A stretch of DNA of 64,000 nt from Candidatus Nitrotoga fabula (GTDB lineage Bacteria > Pseudomonadota > Gammaproteobacteria > Burkholderiales > Gallionellaceae), in contig NZ_CAJNBL010000005.1 in assembly GCF_905221025.1 (NCBI RefSeq), positions 1 to 64,000 of the forward strand, read 5' to 3'. Both the position numbers and the translations under genes were made by a program. The notes beneath the pieces were generated by a model. That model was not told the origin of the DNA, searched no databases, and was given only the letters and a program-made list of their open reading frames with translations. Below, piece by piece: positions 38,007-47,466 of the stretch (within the stretch, counting starts at the first letter, position 1; each line of letters begins with the position of its first letter).

Positions 38007-40517
38007 CTAAAAAATCTCTATATTTTCTGGCGGCAAGTCCGCCAGATACCGTTCATACATTGCCGTATAGGCAGACTCCAGTTTCTGCGTAAACAGCTTG
38101 GTATCAAACAACGGCGTTGTCAGCCTGTTTTGCGCAAGTTTTTTTCTGATTGCCGCCAGCATACCCGGCTCAGTTGCCAGTTCTATGGCTTTCGTTTCAT
38201 ATTGTTGCCGGGTTTGCGCAATGAGCTCCTGTAACCCGATCGCATTCAAAAGGCTGGCTGCAACCCTGCCGGCAAAGGATGTCCCAATGCAAGTGAGGAC
38301 CGGCAGACCTGCCCATAAAGCATCGCTGGCAGTGGTATGGGCGTTGTACGGCGAGGTATCCAGGAACACATCCGCAAGCCGGTGTCTGGACAGATGTTCT
38401 GGCAGTGGAATACGTTTGGCGAATATCAGGCGATTTTCGCTCACCCCTCTTCGCTCCGCTTCTTTACGCAAGTTTTTCACAGCGGTTGGATTATCTTCCA
38501 GCAACCACAAGTAGCTGCCGGGGACATTTTTTAGAACCCGCATCCAGGTCTCAAACATTTCCGGCATGATTTTGAAATTATTGTTAAAGCAACAGTAAAT
38601 GAATCCTTCCTCGGGCAACCCACACTCTTCCCTGGTAAAAACCCTGCCAGATATTTCTCTTCTAGCATCATTGACCTGGTAACTGTTGGGTAAATACACA
38701 ATTTTCTCTGTGTAATGCTGCTGCGCTTCTCTGGGAATCAGTACCCTGTCTGCAATAATGTAGTCGATAAACGGTGCTCCCATTGTTCCAGGATAACCAA
38801 GGTAATTCACCTGTATAGGCGCACAGCGTTCTGCAAAAATTCCAACCCTCATATCCTGAGTGTAGCCTTTCAGGTCAATCGCAATATCAATTCCCAGTTC
38901 CCTTGACCGCATGGCTATTTCGCAGTCACTCATGTTTCTAACATCTATGAATCTGGAAAATACCGGAGCTATCCGTTGTCGCATTTCATCATGCTTATCC
39001 GGGCCAAAAGAGAAACCAATCAATTCAAATCTGGAAGAGTCATGAGATTCGAACATACCCGCCATCAGGAATGCCGTTGCATGATTATGAAAATCCGCTG
39101 AATAATACCCAATACGAATTTTATCGTTCCTGCATTTTCTATTAAGAGAACCCAAGGTATTTTCTGGCAGGCGTTGGGCAGTTACCGATATTTCTGCGGC
39201 CAGCCTTTGCAAGGCCGGAAAGTCGAACAAGGCTAGCACGGGAAAAGCTGGCGTTATGCTTTTACCGAGAAAAATCTGTTCCTGAAAATTATGCAGGGTT
39301 TCGCCATGATTCTGCCAGTCACAAAGACGATGCTTCATATGCAGCCAGGTTCCAAAAAGGAATTCGCAGTCCGGTTTATGAGTCATTGCCTGCTCATAGC
39401 TATCCAACGCTGCATCCAGTTGCGTCATATCGTCCAGTATGTTTCCCCGATTAAAATGTGCTTCCACATAATCGGCTTTAATGGCGATGGCCCGATCAAA
39501 ACTCGCCAGCGCTGCATCAGATTTCCCCTGCTTTTTCAACACAAGACCAAGATTGACATACGCTTCTGCATAATCTGGTTTAAGAGCAATCGCTTTTTTT
39601 AAACTAGCCCGAGCAGATTCCAGCTGTTTAAGCTCGCACAAAACAAGGCCCCGGTTAGAATACGCTTCGGCATAATCAGGCGCGAGAGCAATAGCCCGGT
39701 CAAAACTGGCCAGTGCCGCATCCGTTTTCCTAAGCCCATACAGAGCAATACCACGGTTGGAATACGCTTCAGCGTAATTTGGTTTGATGACGATAGCCTG
39801 GTCAAAACTATCCAGTGCCGATCCCCAATGCTTACGCTCATTTTGTGCCAACCCCCGGTTGGAATATGCTTCGGCAAAATCTGGCCTGATCGCGATGGCC
39901 TGATCAAGACTGGCTATTGCAGCATCGAACTGTTTGAGTTCTTTCAGAACAACACCACGATTAACATACGCGTCAGCGTAATTTGGCTGAATGGCAATGG
40001 CACGGTCATAACTAGCTATCGCAGCCGCCGGTTGCTTAAGCATGTGCAATGTAAAACCGCGATTAAATAACGCTTCCGCATGGTCAGGTTTGATAGCGAT
40101 AACCCGCTCAAAACAGGATAACGCTACAACGGGCTGCTTCATCTCATTCAGAATTACCCCACAATTAAAATATGCTTCGGCGTAATCCGGTTTAATGGCA
40201 ATGGCACGGTCAAAGCTGGCTAACGCATCCTTTAGCTGTCCAAGCTCCTTCAGCGCTTTACCTCGGGTGCAATAGTAGACCGCGTGATCCGGACGAATTT
40301 GAATTGCTTTTTCGATCAAATCCACTGCATGACGAAAATTTCTGGTCTGGGCGGCGATCAGCCCCAGCAGATGTAACATATCAGGATTTCCGGGTTGTAC
40401 CTTAAGTATCTCCTCATACAGCACTTTCGCTTGAGCAATACGCCCCTTCTGATGGAGATTCCTGGCCTCCTTTATCTTGTCCTGCACGAATCCCGCCGGA
40501 TAACCGGATTTAGCCAT
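38007..40517 (-). CDS. TPR protein with O-GlcNAc-transferase (GT41) domain
   Basis: The 836-residue protein has about 11 tetratricopeptide repeats of 34 residues (residues 10-388; repeats such as AEAYSNRGIALYGL). A GT41 domain like that of OGT and SPINDLY follows. The catalytic-base region is IGYYSADFHNHATAFLM with His479 in the position of human OGT His498. The acceptor/donor motifs are YLGYPGTMGAPFIDYIIAD, the UDP-binding Lys region CCFNNNFKIMPEMF, and LDTSPYNAHTTASDALWAGLPVLT. It is expected to transfer a sugar to proteins in the cytoplasm; substrate and sugar are unknown. It stands alone and divergent from the YdcF-like gene. Confidence 0.88.
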   Translation of the reverse strand: MAKSGYPAGFVQDKIKEARNLHQKGRIAQAKVLYEEILKVQPGNPDMLHLLGLIAAQTRNFRHAVDLIEKAIQIRPDHAVYYCTRGKALKELGQLKDALASFDRAIAIKPDYAEAYFNCGVILNEMKQPVVALSCFERVIAIKPDHAEALFNRGFTLHMLKQPAAAIASYDRAIAIQPNYADAYVNRGVVLKELKQFDAAIASLDQAIAIRPDFAEAYSNRGLAQNERKHWGSALDSFDQAIVIKPNYAEAYSNRGIALYGLRKTDAALASFDRAIALAPDYAEAYSNRGLVLCELKQLESARASLKKAIALKPDYAEAYVNLGLVLKKQGKSDAALASFDRAIAIKADYVEAHFNRGNILDDMTQLDAALDSYEQAMTHKPDCEFLFGTWLHMKHRLCDWQNHGETLHNFQEQIFLGKSITPAFPVLALFDFPALQRLAAEISVTAQRLPENTLGSLNRKCRNDKIRIGYYSADFHNHATAFLMAGMFESHDSSRFELIGFSFGPDKHDEMRQRIAPVFSRFIDVRNMSDCEIAMRSRELGIDIAIDLKGYTQDMRVGIFAERCAPIQVNYLGYPGTMGAPFIDYIIADRVLIPREAQQHYTEKIVYLPNSYQVNDARREISGRVFTREECGLPEEGFIYCCFNNNFKIMPEMFETWMRVLKNVPGSYLWLLEDNPTAVKNLRKEAERRGVSENRLIFAKRIPLPEHLSRHRLADVFLDTSPYNAHTTASDALWAGLPVLTCIGTSFAGRVAASLLNAIGLQELIAQTRQQYETKAIELATEPGMLAAIRKKLAQNRLTTPLFDTKLFTQKLESAYTAMYERYLADLPPENIEIF

Positions 40518-40862
40518 TTAATATATTTCCATACCTGAATTAAATATAGAGTCTCAGTGCAATCACATTTAAGCAAGCCACAACATGCGTAAACACCCAT
40601 GGTCACGGCCCATTATAATGGCAGCAGAAAAGTTCGGTTTACCATAATGATACCGAAACCAGGTCATCTTTCTGGCATTCACCCGTTAACAAGCTACGCT
40701 TGAGGTCATTTAAACCCTATCGTTTCCAGAATATGTGAACGGACCGAAAATAAATTACAGCGCCGTCTCTCATGGATAAACCGTTTCATTCTGTAAAACA
40801 GACAGGATATTCAATCAATAAAAATCCCGGATCAGAAATTTCTACAGGCGTCTCTCTATCCA
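40518..40862. other. Divergent intergenic region
   Basis: No gene is seen in 345 bases. A perfect 12-base palindrome CCATTATAATGG (40610-40621) and an inverted repeat TTCGGT...ACCGAA (about 40636-40661) could be operators for either flanking gene, but no regulator can be named. Confidence 0.4.
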
Positions 40863-41630
40863 ATGCAAGCCATGCCCGATTTTTTTACGATTAAAACAAT
40901 TGCAAAAATCATTGCTCTCCCTCCAACGGGCTTGATTTTATTCACCCTTCTTGGTCTTTGCCTGATACCCAGGTTTCCTCGGGCCGGCAGGGGAATCGCA
41001 TTCATTGCGACGATACTTTTACTCATCCTCTCCAGTCCATTTGCCTCGTACCAGCTCATAAAATTACTGGATACATTTCCCCCGCTTGATCTGAAGGAAA
41101 CCCGTCTTGCCCGGGCCATCATAATCCCGGGCGCCGGGATAGACCGCAACATGCTGGAATACGGTGATGCCACCCTGGGACAGCTGACTCTCGAACGCGT
41201 ACGTTACGGAGCAAAAATCGCCAGAATCACCGGTTTGCCGATACTCGTCAGCGGAGGATCGATACAGGAAGGAGAACAAGAAGCAACACTAATGAAGGCA
41301 GCTCTGGAGGAAGAGTTTGGAATAAAGGTACGCTGGAGCGAGAATCAATCCAGAAACACGCATGAAAATGCAATGTTCTCGGCTTCGATACTGCAAAAAG
41401 AGGGCATCAGGCACGTGATACTGGTTACGCACAGCTATCACATGGCACGTGCAAAAACGGACTTTTCCTCCGCCGGATTCTCGGTAGTACCCGCCCCCAC
41501 GCAAATCCTGAACCAGGACCCCACATGGCCTTCAAGTTTCATTCCCGGAATCTCAGGATTGCAGACAAGCTACTATGTTTGTTATGAGCTTCTCGCAAAA
41601 CTCTTCATGAAGATCATTCCTTTCCCATAA
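40863..41630 (+). CDS. YdcF-family (DUF218) membrane protein
   Basis: The 255-residue protein has two N-terminal membrane helices (IALPPTGLILFTLLGLCLIP; GIAFIATILLLILSS). A DUF218 domain follows with AIIIPGAGIDRN, LPILVSGGSIQEGEQEA, SRNTHENAMFSA and VILVTHSYHMARA. Relatives include ElyC and SanA, linked to envelope integrity. The start may be the ATG at 40863 or 40872. The exact role is unknown. Confidence 0.82.
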   Translation: MQAMPDFFTIKTIAKIIALPPTGLILFTLLGLCLIPRFPRAGRGIAFIATILLLILSSPFASYQLIKLLDTFPPLDLKETRLARAIIIPGAGIDRNMLEYGDATLGQLTLERVRYGAKIARITGLPILVSGGSIQEGEQEATLMKAALEEEFGIKVRWSENQSRNTHENAMFSASILQKEGIRHVILVTHSYHMARAKTDFSSAGFSVVPAPTQILNQDPTWPSSFIPGISGLQTSYYVCYELLAKLFMKIIPFP

Positions 41631-41682
41631 TAAACAAGATCAAGTTGGTACTCAGCTATACCGCGGTTAAAAAATTCCTCCT

Positions 41683-41716
41683 TCAGAACTGGTTAATAAC
41701 TACTTGAGTTCTGAAT
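41683..41716. terminator. Possible shared terminator between ydcF-like and cusA
   Basis: A perfect 8-bp inverted repeat TTCAGAAC (41683-41690) and GTTCTGAA (41709-41716) lies between two convergent genes. The 18-base loop and lack of a strong T-run make it only tentative. Confidence 0.35.
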
Positions 41717-41746
41717 GCAAAGGCAGCCCTGAACAAGCATCCCGCA

Positions 41747-44700
41747 TCAGTTCTCAGCCAGGTTTCGCCCCTGCCACCACGAATACAGCACGGGCACCAC
41801 AATCAGCGACAACAGCGGGGCAGTCAACATACCTCCGACCAGCGGTGCAGCAATCCGTTTCATCACTTCTGCACCGGCTCCCTGGCTGAACATGACCGGC
41901 AGCAAACCTGCAACAATCACTGAAACCGTCATCATTTTGGGGCGAATCCGCATGAGTGCCCCCTGAATGATGGCATGGTGCAAATCTTTGCGATTATTCA
42001 GGCGCCCCGCAGCCCGCAAATCTTCGATGGCGCTATCGAGATACAGCAGCATAACCACGCCAAATTCTGCGGCCACTCCAGCCAGGGCAATGAAACCCAC
42101 CGCCACGGCAACGGAAAAATTATATCCCAGCGCATATACCAGCCAGAATCCTCCTATCAGGGAGAACGGGAGGCACAGCAATACCAGCAGCACTTTCCCG
42201 AAATGGCGGAAATGCAAATACAACAACAGAACCGCAAGCATCAGCGTAAGCGGGATGACCCACTGCATACGTTCTTTGGCATGCTGCAAGTTTACATATT
42301 GACCCGACCATGCCATGGAATAACCTGGCGGCAATTTCACCAATTTCTCCAGTACCTGCCTTGCTTCATCCACATACCCCCCCAGATCCCGGTCGCTGAT
42401 ATCGATATATACATAAGCAGTCAGGCGCGCATTTTCGCTTTTAATTTCCGAGGCTCCTTCGCTGAAATGCAAGTGTGCCAATTCGCCCAAGGGCACCTGT
42501 GCCCCGGAAGGCAGGGCAATTCGGATAGCCGCCAATGCCTGCAGGGAATCACGTAGCGATCGAGGATAACGCAGATTGATTTGGAAACGCTCACGCCCAT
42601 CCACAACCGTACCAATATTCTCACCGCCAATCGCCCCCTGAACAAGACGTTGCACGTCCGCCACGGTTATCCCGTAACGAGCGGCCTGGGCCCGATTAAT
42701 ATCTATGTCCAGATAACGCCCTCCCGTGGTACGCTCCGCAAACACGTTACGTGTACCCGGCACGCTCTTGACTGCTACAGCTATTTCCTGGGTTAGCTGA
42801 GCAATGCCAGCGAGATCCGGTCCGCTTACTTTTATCCCGAGCGGGGTTCTGATCCCTGTGGCAAGCATGTCTATACGGGTGCGGATCGGGTAGCCCCAGG
42901 AGTTGGTAAGCCCTGGCAAGCGCACCTGCTCATCAAGCTTGTGTATCAATTGCTCTACCGTTTCACCTGGCGGCCACTGATCACGCGGTTTTAACAGAAT
43001 TGTGGTTTCCAGCATCGAGAGCGGCGCAGGGTCGGTTGCGGTCTCTGCCCGCCCGGCCTTGCCAAACACCCGCTCGACTTCCGGCAATTCCTTGATCAGG
43101 CGATCTGTAATTTGCAGAATATTTACCGCTTCATCCACAGACAAGCCCGGCAACGTCGTAGGCATATAAAGCAGATCGCCTTCATACAGTGGCGGCATAA
43201 ATTCATTGCCCAGTTTTTGCAGCGGCCATGACACGGTTATCAGCAACAATAACGTGACAAACACCGTCAATTTGCGCCTGCCCAGTGCCGCGAGCAAAAC
43301 TGGCCGGTAGAGTGCCTGCAAGATGCGATTTAACGGGTTGTGCTGTTCCGGGCGAATACGTCCGCGAATAAAATATGCCATCAACACCGGCGTCAGCGAT
43401 ATCGCCAGGAATGCACTGGCGGCCATTGCATACGTTTTTGTATACGCGAGAGGCGCAAACAACCTTCCCTCCTGTCCACCCAGGGTTAACACCGGAAGGA
43501 AGGATATGGTAATCACCAGCAAAGAAAAGAACAGGGCAGGCCCCACTTCCTGCGAACTTTCTTTCACTACACGCCAGTAATCCGGGTTGGATCCGGCTCG
43601 CTCCAGGTGCTTATGCATGTTCTCTATCATTACAATGGCAGCATCAACCATGGCACCAATGGCAATAGCGATGCCGCCCAACGACATGATGTTCGCGCTG
43701 ACCCCCTGTTGCTGCATGATGATAAAAGCAGCCAATATACCGATAGGTAGGGTAACCACCGCCACCAGCGAAGAACGCAAATGGAACAGGAATAACAGGC
43801 ATACCAGCGACACTGCCAGTGACTCTTCAATCAACTTCTCACGCAGAGTACTAACGGCACGCTCAATCAGGCCGGAGCGATCATACGTCACCACCAGTTC
43901 CACACCCTGAGGCAGACCTGATTTCAGTTCCTGCAAGCGTGACTTGACCCGCTCTATTGTTTCCAGTGCATTATTGCCGTAACGCATCACGACAATCCCG
44001 CCCACCACTTCTCCTTCCCCGTCCAGATCAGCCACCCCACGGCGGCCTTCCGGCCCGGTCTGGATATGCGCCACATCCTGTAGACGAACTGGTATGCCCC
44101 GTACATCTGTACCCAGCGGAATCTGGCGAAAATCCTCCAGGGTTTTGAGATATCCGCTGGCACGAATCATGTATTCTGCACGTCCCATTTCTACCACAGA
44201 GCCTCCACCGGACAGGTTGCTGTCCCGCACTGCCTGCGCAACCTGATCAAGTGTCAACCGATACGCAGCCAGCCGATCCGGATTTACTTCGATCTGATAT
44301 TGCCGCACCATGCCGCCGACACTTGCCACTTCTGCCACACCAGGCAGGCTTTGCAACTCATACTTAAGGAAGAAATCCTGCAATGCCCTTAACTGATCAG
44401 GGTCATACCGATGATGGCGATCGGTCAGCGCGTATTCAAAAATCCAGCCCACCCCGGATGCATCCGGACCAAGCGCAGGGGAAACCCCCGCCGGCAGCTT
44501 GCCCGACATCTGGCTAAGATACTCAAGCACACGCGTTCGCGCCCAGTATGGATCCGTTCCATCCTTGAAAATAATGTAGATAAAAGACTCGCCAAACATG
44601 GAAAAACCACGTACCGCGGTCGACCCCGGTACGGACAGCAACGCCGATGTCAGCGGATACGTAACCTGGTCTTCCACCGCTTGCGGAGACTGGCCCGGAT

Positions 44701-44857
44701 AGGAGGTTTTGATAATGACCTGGACATCGGAAAGGTCGGGGATGGCATCCAGCGAGGTGTGCCGCAAGGAGTAAATTCCCCAGGCACTGATCAGTGCTGC
44801 CAGCAATACAACCAGCAGGTGGTTACGCAATGACCAGGAAATAATGCGGGAAATCAT
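41747..44857 (-). CDS. cusA: Copper/silver RND efflux transporter CusA
   Basis: The 1036-residue inner-membrane RND pump exports monovalent metal from periplasm or cytoplasm through a tripartite complex. It has the usual twelve helices, SLDAIPDLSDVQVIIKTSYPGQSP, the proton-relay region AIAIGAMVDAAIVMIENMHKHL, and TRIDMLATGIRTPLGIKVSG. The Met in the last motif matches the Cu(I)-binding Met region of E. coli CusA, favouring Cu/Ag over Zn/Co. The ATG overlaps the cusB stop (ATGA). Confidence 0.92.
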   Translation of the reverse strand: MISRIISWSLRNHLLVVLLAALISAWGIYSLRHTSLDAIPDLSDVQVIIKTSYPGQSPQAVEDQVTYPLTSALLSVPGSTAVRGFSMFGESFIYIIFKDGTDPYWARTRVLEYLSQMSGKLPAGVSPALGPDASGVGWIFEYALTDRHHRYDPDQLRALQDFFLKYELQSLPGVAEVASVGGMVRQYQIEVNPDRLAAYRLTLDQVAQAVRDSNLSGGGSVVEMGRAEYMIRASGYLKTLEDFRQIPLGTDVRGIPVRLQDVAHIQTGPEGRRGVADLDGEGEVVGGIVVMRYGNNALETIERVKSRLQELKSGLPQGVELVVTYDRSGLIERAVSTLREKLIEESLAVSLVCLLFLFHLRSSLVAVVTLPIGILAAFIIMQQQGVSANIMSLGGIAIAIGAMVDAAIVMIENMHKHLERAGSNPDYWRVVKESSQEVGPALFFSLLVITISFLPVLTLGGQEGRLFAPLAYTKTYAMAASAFLAISLTPVLMAYFIRGRIRPEQHNPLNRILQALYRPVLLAALGRRKLTVFVTLLLLITVSWPLQKLGNEFMPPLYEGDLLYMPTTLPGLSVDEAVNILQITDRLIKELPEVERVFGKAGRAETATDPAPLSMLETTILLKPRDQWPPGETVEQLIHKLDEQVRLPGLTNSWGYPIRTRIDMLATGIRTPLGIKVSGPDLAGIAQLTQEIAVAVKSVPGTRNVFAERTTGGRYLDIDINRAQAARYGITVADVQRLVQGAIGGENIGTVVDGRERFQINLRYPRSLRDSLQALAAIRIALPSGAQVPLGELAHLHFSEGASEIKSENARLTAYVYIDISDRDLGGYVDEARQVLEKLVKLPPGYSMAWSGQYVNLQHAKERMQWVIPLTLMLAVLLLYLHFRHFGKVLLVLLCLPFSLIGGFWLVYALGYNFSVAVAVGFIALAGVAAEFGVVMLLYLDSAIEDLRAAGRLNNRKDLHHAIIQGALMRIRPKMMTVSVIVAGLLPVMFSQGAGAEVMKRIAAPLVGGMLTAPLLSLIVVPVLYSWWQGRNLAEN

Positions 44858-46188
44858 TGGTGCGTGTGTGATTCCTGCATGCGCTGCGCAGCATCATGCA
44901 ACGATGCTGCTGCATCCAGGAGAAATTGTCCATTTACTGCAACTTCCGAACCTTCCAGCAACCCTTCGACCACTTCGATCCAGTCCCCGCTTTCTACCCC
45001 GGTTTCGATATTTACAGGGAGAAAATGTCCGTTACCCCTGGACAGAATTACCCAGTTTCCGCTCCCGGAGTGAATGACAGACGAGCGTGGCAAAACAAGA
45101 GCTTCATGCGGCTCAGCGTGAATAATCACGTCAACAAAGCTACCAGGACGCAAGCCACGATCCTGGTTTTTCAGTGTTACCCTTGCACTGATTTTGTTAT
45201 TTTCAGCGATCGGATTGATAAAATTGATCCTTGCCTGGTATTCCTGTCCGCTCTGGCTTCTGATCGTTACCACATCTCCTTCCCTGACCCGGCTAGCCTG
45301 GTCAGGATAAAGCGCGATATCAACCCACACTCTGGTAACATCGGCAAGAGTGAATAATATGTCAGCAGGCGTGACAAAACTGCCTTCCCGGGCATTGATT
45401 TGCGTCACGACGCCCGCCTGTCCGGCCAGCATTTTTACCACCTCAATGGGTTGCTTGGAACTCTCAATCTGATGAACCGATTCAATGCCTATGTCCTTAT
45501 AAAGGAATTTGGTTCTCTCTCTGGAAAGCTCCTGCAGAAGATCCATCACATAAGGATTTTCCGTCAGCGGGGAAATGTCACCTATCGTTTTCAAGGTCTG
45601 GTCACGCCGTACCATATACCTCAAATAATCTTTCTGCTGCGCAATCAAATCGGGCGAGTAAATCTCATAAATAATCTGTCCTTTCTGAACTTGCTGTCCG
45701 ACAGAATTGATGTACAGTTTTCTGATCCAGCCATCAACCTTGGCATGAACATTAAAAAGGGAATCCCCGCTTACTGTTACACTTCCATAAGTGCGGATTT
45801 CCTGGCTGAGCTGGGTTTTTTGGATGGTTGCCAACCTGACGCCCAGCTTCTGAATGGAAGCGGTATCAACATAAACCCCGTGATCATGCATGGATGCACC
45901 GCTTGAAGGCACCAGATCCATCCCGCAAATCGGGCAAGAACCCGGATGGTCCTGCATAATTTCAGGATGCATCGGACAGATCCAGATTTTTTCCCGCCCG
46001 GACTTCCCGATTTCCAATATTGGAACAGTATGGTTTCCAGGCACTTCAGTTTGTGTCGGGCGCCACGTAATTAAAATGCGCTGACTGAGGAAATATACGG
46101 CCAGAATGACGATCCCCAGCAGTAACACTCCTGTCGCTATTTTTTTCGTCGTATTGTGCTTCTGTTTTTTCTGATCCATACTGTTCAT
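44854..46188 (-). CDS. cusB: Copper/silver efflux adaptor CusB with metal-binding domain
   Basis: The 444-residue periplasmic adaptor is anchored by one helix (ATGVLLLGIVILAVYFLSQRI). Next comes a heavy-metal-binding domain (IWICPMHPEIMQDHPGSCPICGMDLVP with Cys, Met and His ligands), then barrel-sandwich and beta-barrel domains (SLFNVHAKVDGWIRKLYINSVGQQV; LFTLADVTRVWVDIALYP). A His-rich tail (QESHTHQ) closes it. No cusC outer-membrane channel gene and no two-component regulator are next to it. Confidence 0.92.
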   Translation of the reverse strand: MNSMDQKKQKHNTTKKIATGVLLLGIVILAVYFLSQRILITWRPTQTEVPGNHTVPILEIGKSGREKIWICPMHPEIMQDHPGSCPICGMDLVPSSGASMHDHGVYVDTASIQKLGVRLATIQKTQLSQEIRTYGSVTVSGDSLFNVHAKVDGWIRKLYINSVGQQVQKGQIIYEIYSPDLIAQQKDYLRYMVRRDQTLKTIGDISPLTENPYVMDLLQELSRERTKFLYKDIGIESVHQIESSKQPIEVVKMLAGQAGVVTQINAREGSFVTPADILFTLADVTRVWVDIALYPDQASRVREGDVVTIRSQSGQEYQARINFINPIAENNKISARVTLKNQDRGLRPGSFVDVIIHAEPHEALVLPRSSVIHSGSGNWVILSRGNGHFLPVNIETGVESGDWIEVVEGLLEGSEVAVNGQFLLDAAASLHDAAQRMQESHTHQ

Positions 46189-46358
46189 AGGCTTTACTTA
46201 CAGCACAAAATCCCACCTGCACGATTCTTCCGGTTTGGCCAGGACAACCCTGACAGTGAATACAGAAAATACATTCACCTGCTCCTTTACCTGTGGGCCA
46301 GTTTGGACTTAGCAGATGTTTGAAAAATGACCGATGCCATTTTACCCAAAATGACCCT
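46189..46358. promoter_or_regulatory. cusBA upstream region with repeats
   Basis: The spacer has an inverted repeat CATTTT-accc-AAAATG (46338-46353 region) and two direct AAAATGACC copies (46324-46332, 46348-46356). It also has GTGAAT...ATTCAC (about 46256-46278). These could be operator sites for metal control of cusBA. No standard CusR box is seen. Confidence 0.35.
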
Positions 46359-46790
46359 CTACTTTCCCCCGAATGTCCGTATAAATTGAATTACATTCCA
46401 TCCATCTTCTTCCGTTATGTCGGTTCCGACCCGGATAGGCATGCCGGTACCAGGGCTTCCATTTTTCAAAACCCACATAAGCTCACCATCGGTACGAAGC
46501 TTCTGCCATTTCGCATCAGTAAAATCACGTGGAGGATGCCCGGGCAGATTGACACCTGTTCCATCCTTACTATGGCAAGTTACACAGAAACCGACACCAA
46601 AATAAACTCTCCGGCCCGCTTCAATTCGCTCCGGTGTTACAGGATGCGGGCTTTTGACTTGCTGCTCCTGTGCAAGAATTTCATTGGGTACACGTGGCTC
46701 ATACACATCCTTATGAAAAGCCCATGCGCTTTGTCCACATATAGACAAAAGAATGGCACACCCTATTGACCTAATCTTCAAAAAGAACAT
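46359..46790 (-). CDS. Secreted monoheme cytochrome c
   Basis: The 143-residue protein has a signal peptide (IGCAILLSICGQSAWA) and one heme site, CVTCH, in VYFGVGFCVTCHSKDGTGVNLPGHPPRDF. The likely axial Met lies in the later NGSPGTGMPIRV, a class I pattern. ATG at 46790 has AGGAGG six bases upstream. A strong hairpin with a U-tract lies just before that site. It probably accepts or donates electrons in the periplasm; partner unknown. Confidence 0.88.
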   Translation of the reverse strand: MFFLKIRSIGCAILLSICGQSAWAFHKDVYEPRVPNEILAQEQQVKSPHPVTPERIEAGRRVYFGVGFCVTCHSKDGTGVNLPGHPPRDFTDAKWQKLRTDGELMWVLKNGSPGTGMPIRVGTDITEEDGWNVIQFIRTFGGK

Positions 46791-46806
46791 GGAACCTCCT
46801 ATCTCA

Positions 46807-46857
46807 CCAAAAACAAAAGACACAGTGCTTATCCTTGATTTAAGGACAAACACCGTG
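46807..46857 (-). terminator. Strong hairpin-U-tract between DUF1264 gene and cytochrome
   Basis: Arms at 46842-46857 and 46821-46836 form 16 consecutive pairs (several G-U) with a 5-base loop, followed on the minus strand by TCTTTTGTTTTT. This is a textbook terminator. It sits only 17 bases before the cytochrome start codon, so it may also act as an attenuator. Confidence 0.8.
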
Positions 46858-46929
46858 CCTCTTTCTACACAATCCAAAGCATCTTAAATGTCAGGAGCCA
46901 CCCCGCTTATTAATTCCAGGCCGGTTGCA

Positions 46930-47466
46930 TTACTTTCTGGTATTGTCCTTGCTAATTTTTCCATGCAACTCTTCCCAATGGCCCACGGATTGAGGGATTC
47001 CGACCGAACCATCCGGAATGGGCGCATCTTTAGGCCAAAGATGGAAAATAATTCCATCCGTATCCGCAACATAATCCGCCAATCCTTTCACTTCCTTGGG
47101 GTCAGTCGGGTTCACGATGGCAACGCGGCCAGTTTCGATCTCCTGCTTGTGGTCATGCCAATTCTGAACATGAGACCATTTTGGAATGGCCGATCTGGCA
47201 AGTTTTTTGGAAACCATATATTCAATTTCAGTCAGACGGGCATTGGGATCCGTCGACTCAAACAAAATGCATTGAATCACATCGTCATTAATTGGCTTGC
47301 AATAATGATGAAACGGGCCAATCACCTCCCCATCCATAACATGTGGCGCCACAACATGGATGGTATAACCACTCAGAGGGTTTTTATCTGCTGCAAATAC
47401 AGGTGCAGACAGGAACCCAGCAGCGATCAGAACAGAAACAAGAAAACCAGTTTTGCTAACTTTCAT
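46930..47466 (-). CDS. Secreted DUF1264 protein
   Basis: The 178-residue protein has a signal peptide (VSKTGFLVSVLIAAGFLSAPVFA). A domain of the DUF1264 type follows, with HVMDGEVIGPFHHYCKPINDDVIQCILFES, ARLTEIEYMVSKKLARS and WHDHKQEIETGRVAIV. DUF1264 is also found in plant oil-body-associated proteins; its biochemical role is unknown. The Cys and His pairs (HHYCK, QCILF, WHDH) could bind metal, but that is a guess. ATG at 47466 has AAGGAG upstream. It ends at a strong hairpin. Confidence 0.78.
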   Translation of the reverse strand: MKVSKTGFLVSVLIAAGFLSAPVFAADKNPLSGYTIHVVAPHVMDGEVIGPFHHYCKPINDDVIQCILFESTDPNARLTEIEYMVSKKLARSAIPKWSHVQNWHDHKQEIETGRVAIVNPTDPKEVKGLADYVADTDGIIFHLWPKDAPIPDGSVGIPQSVGHWEELHGKISKDNTRK

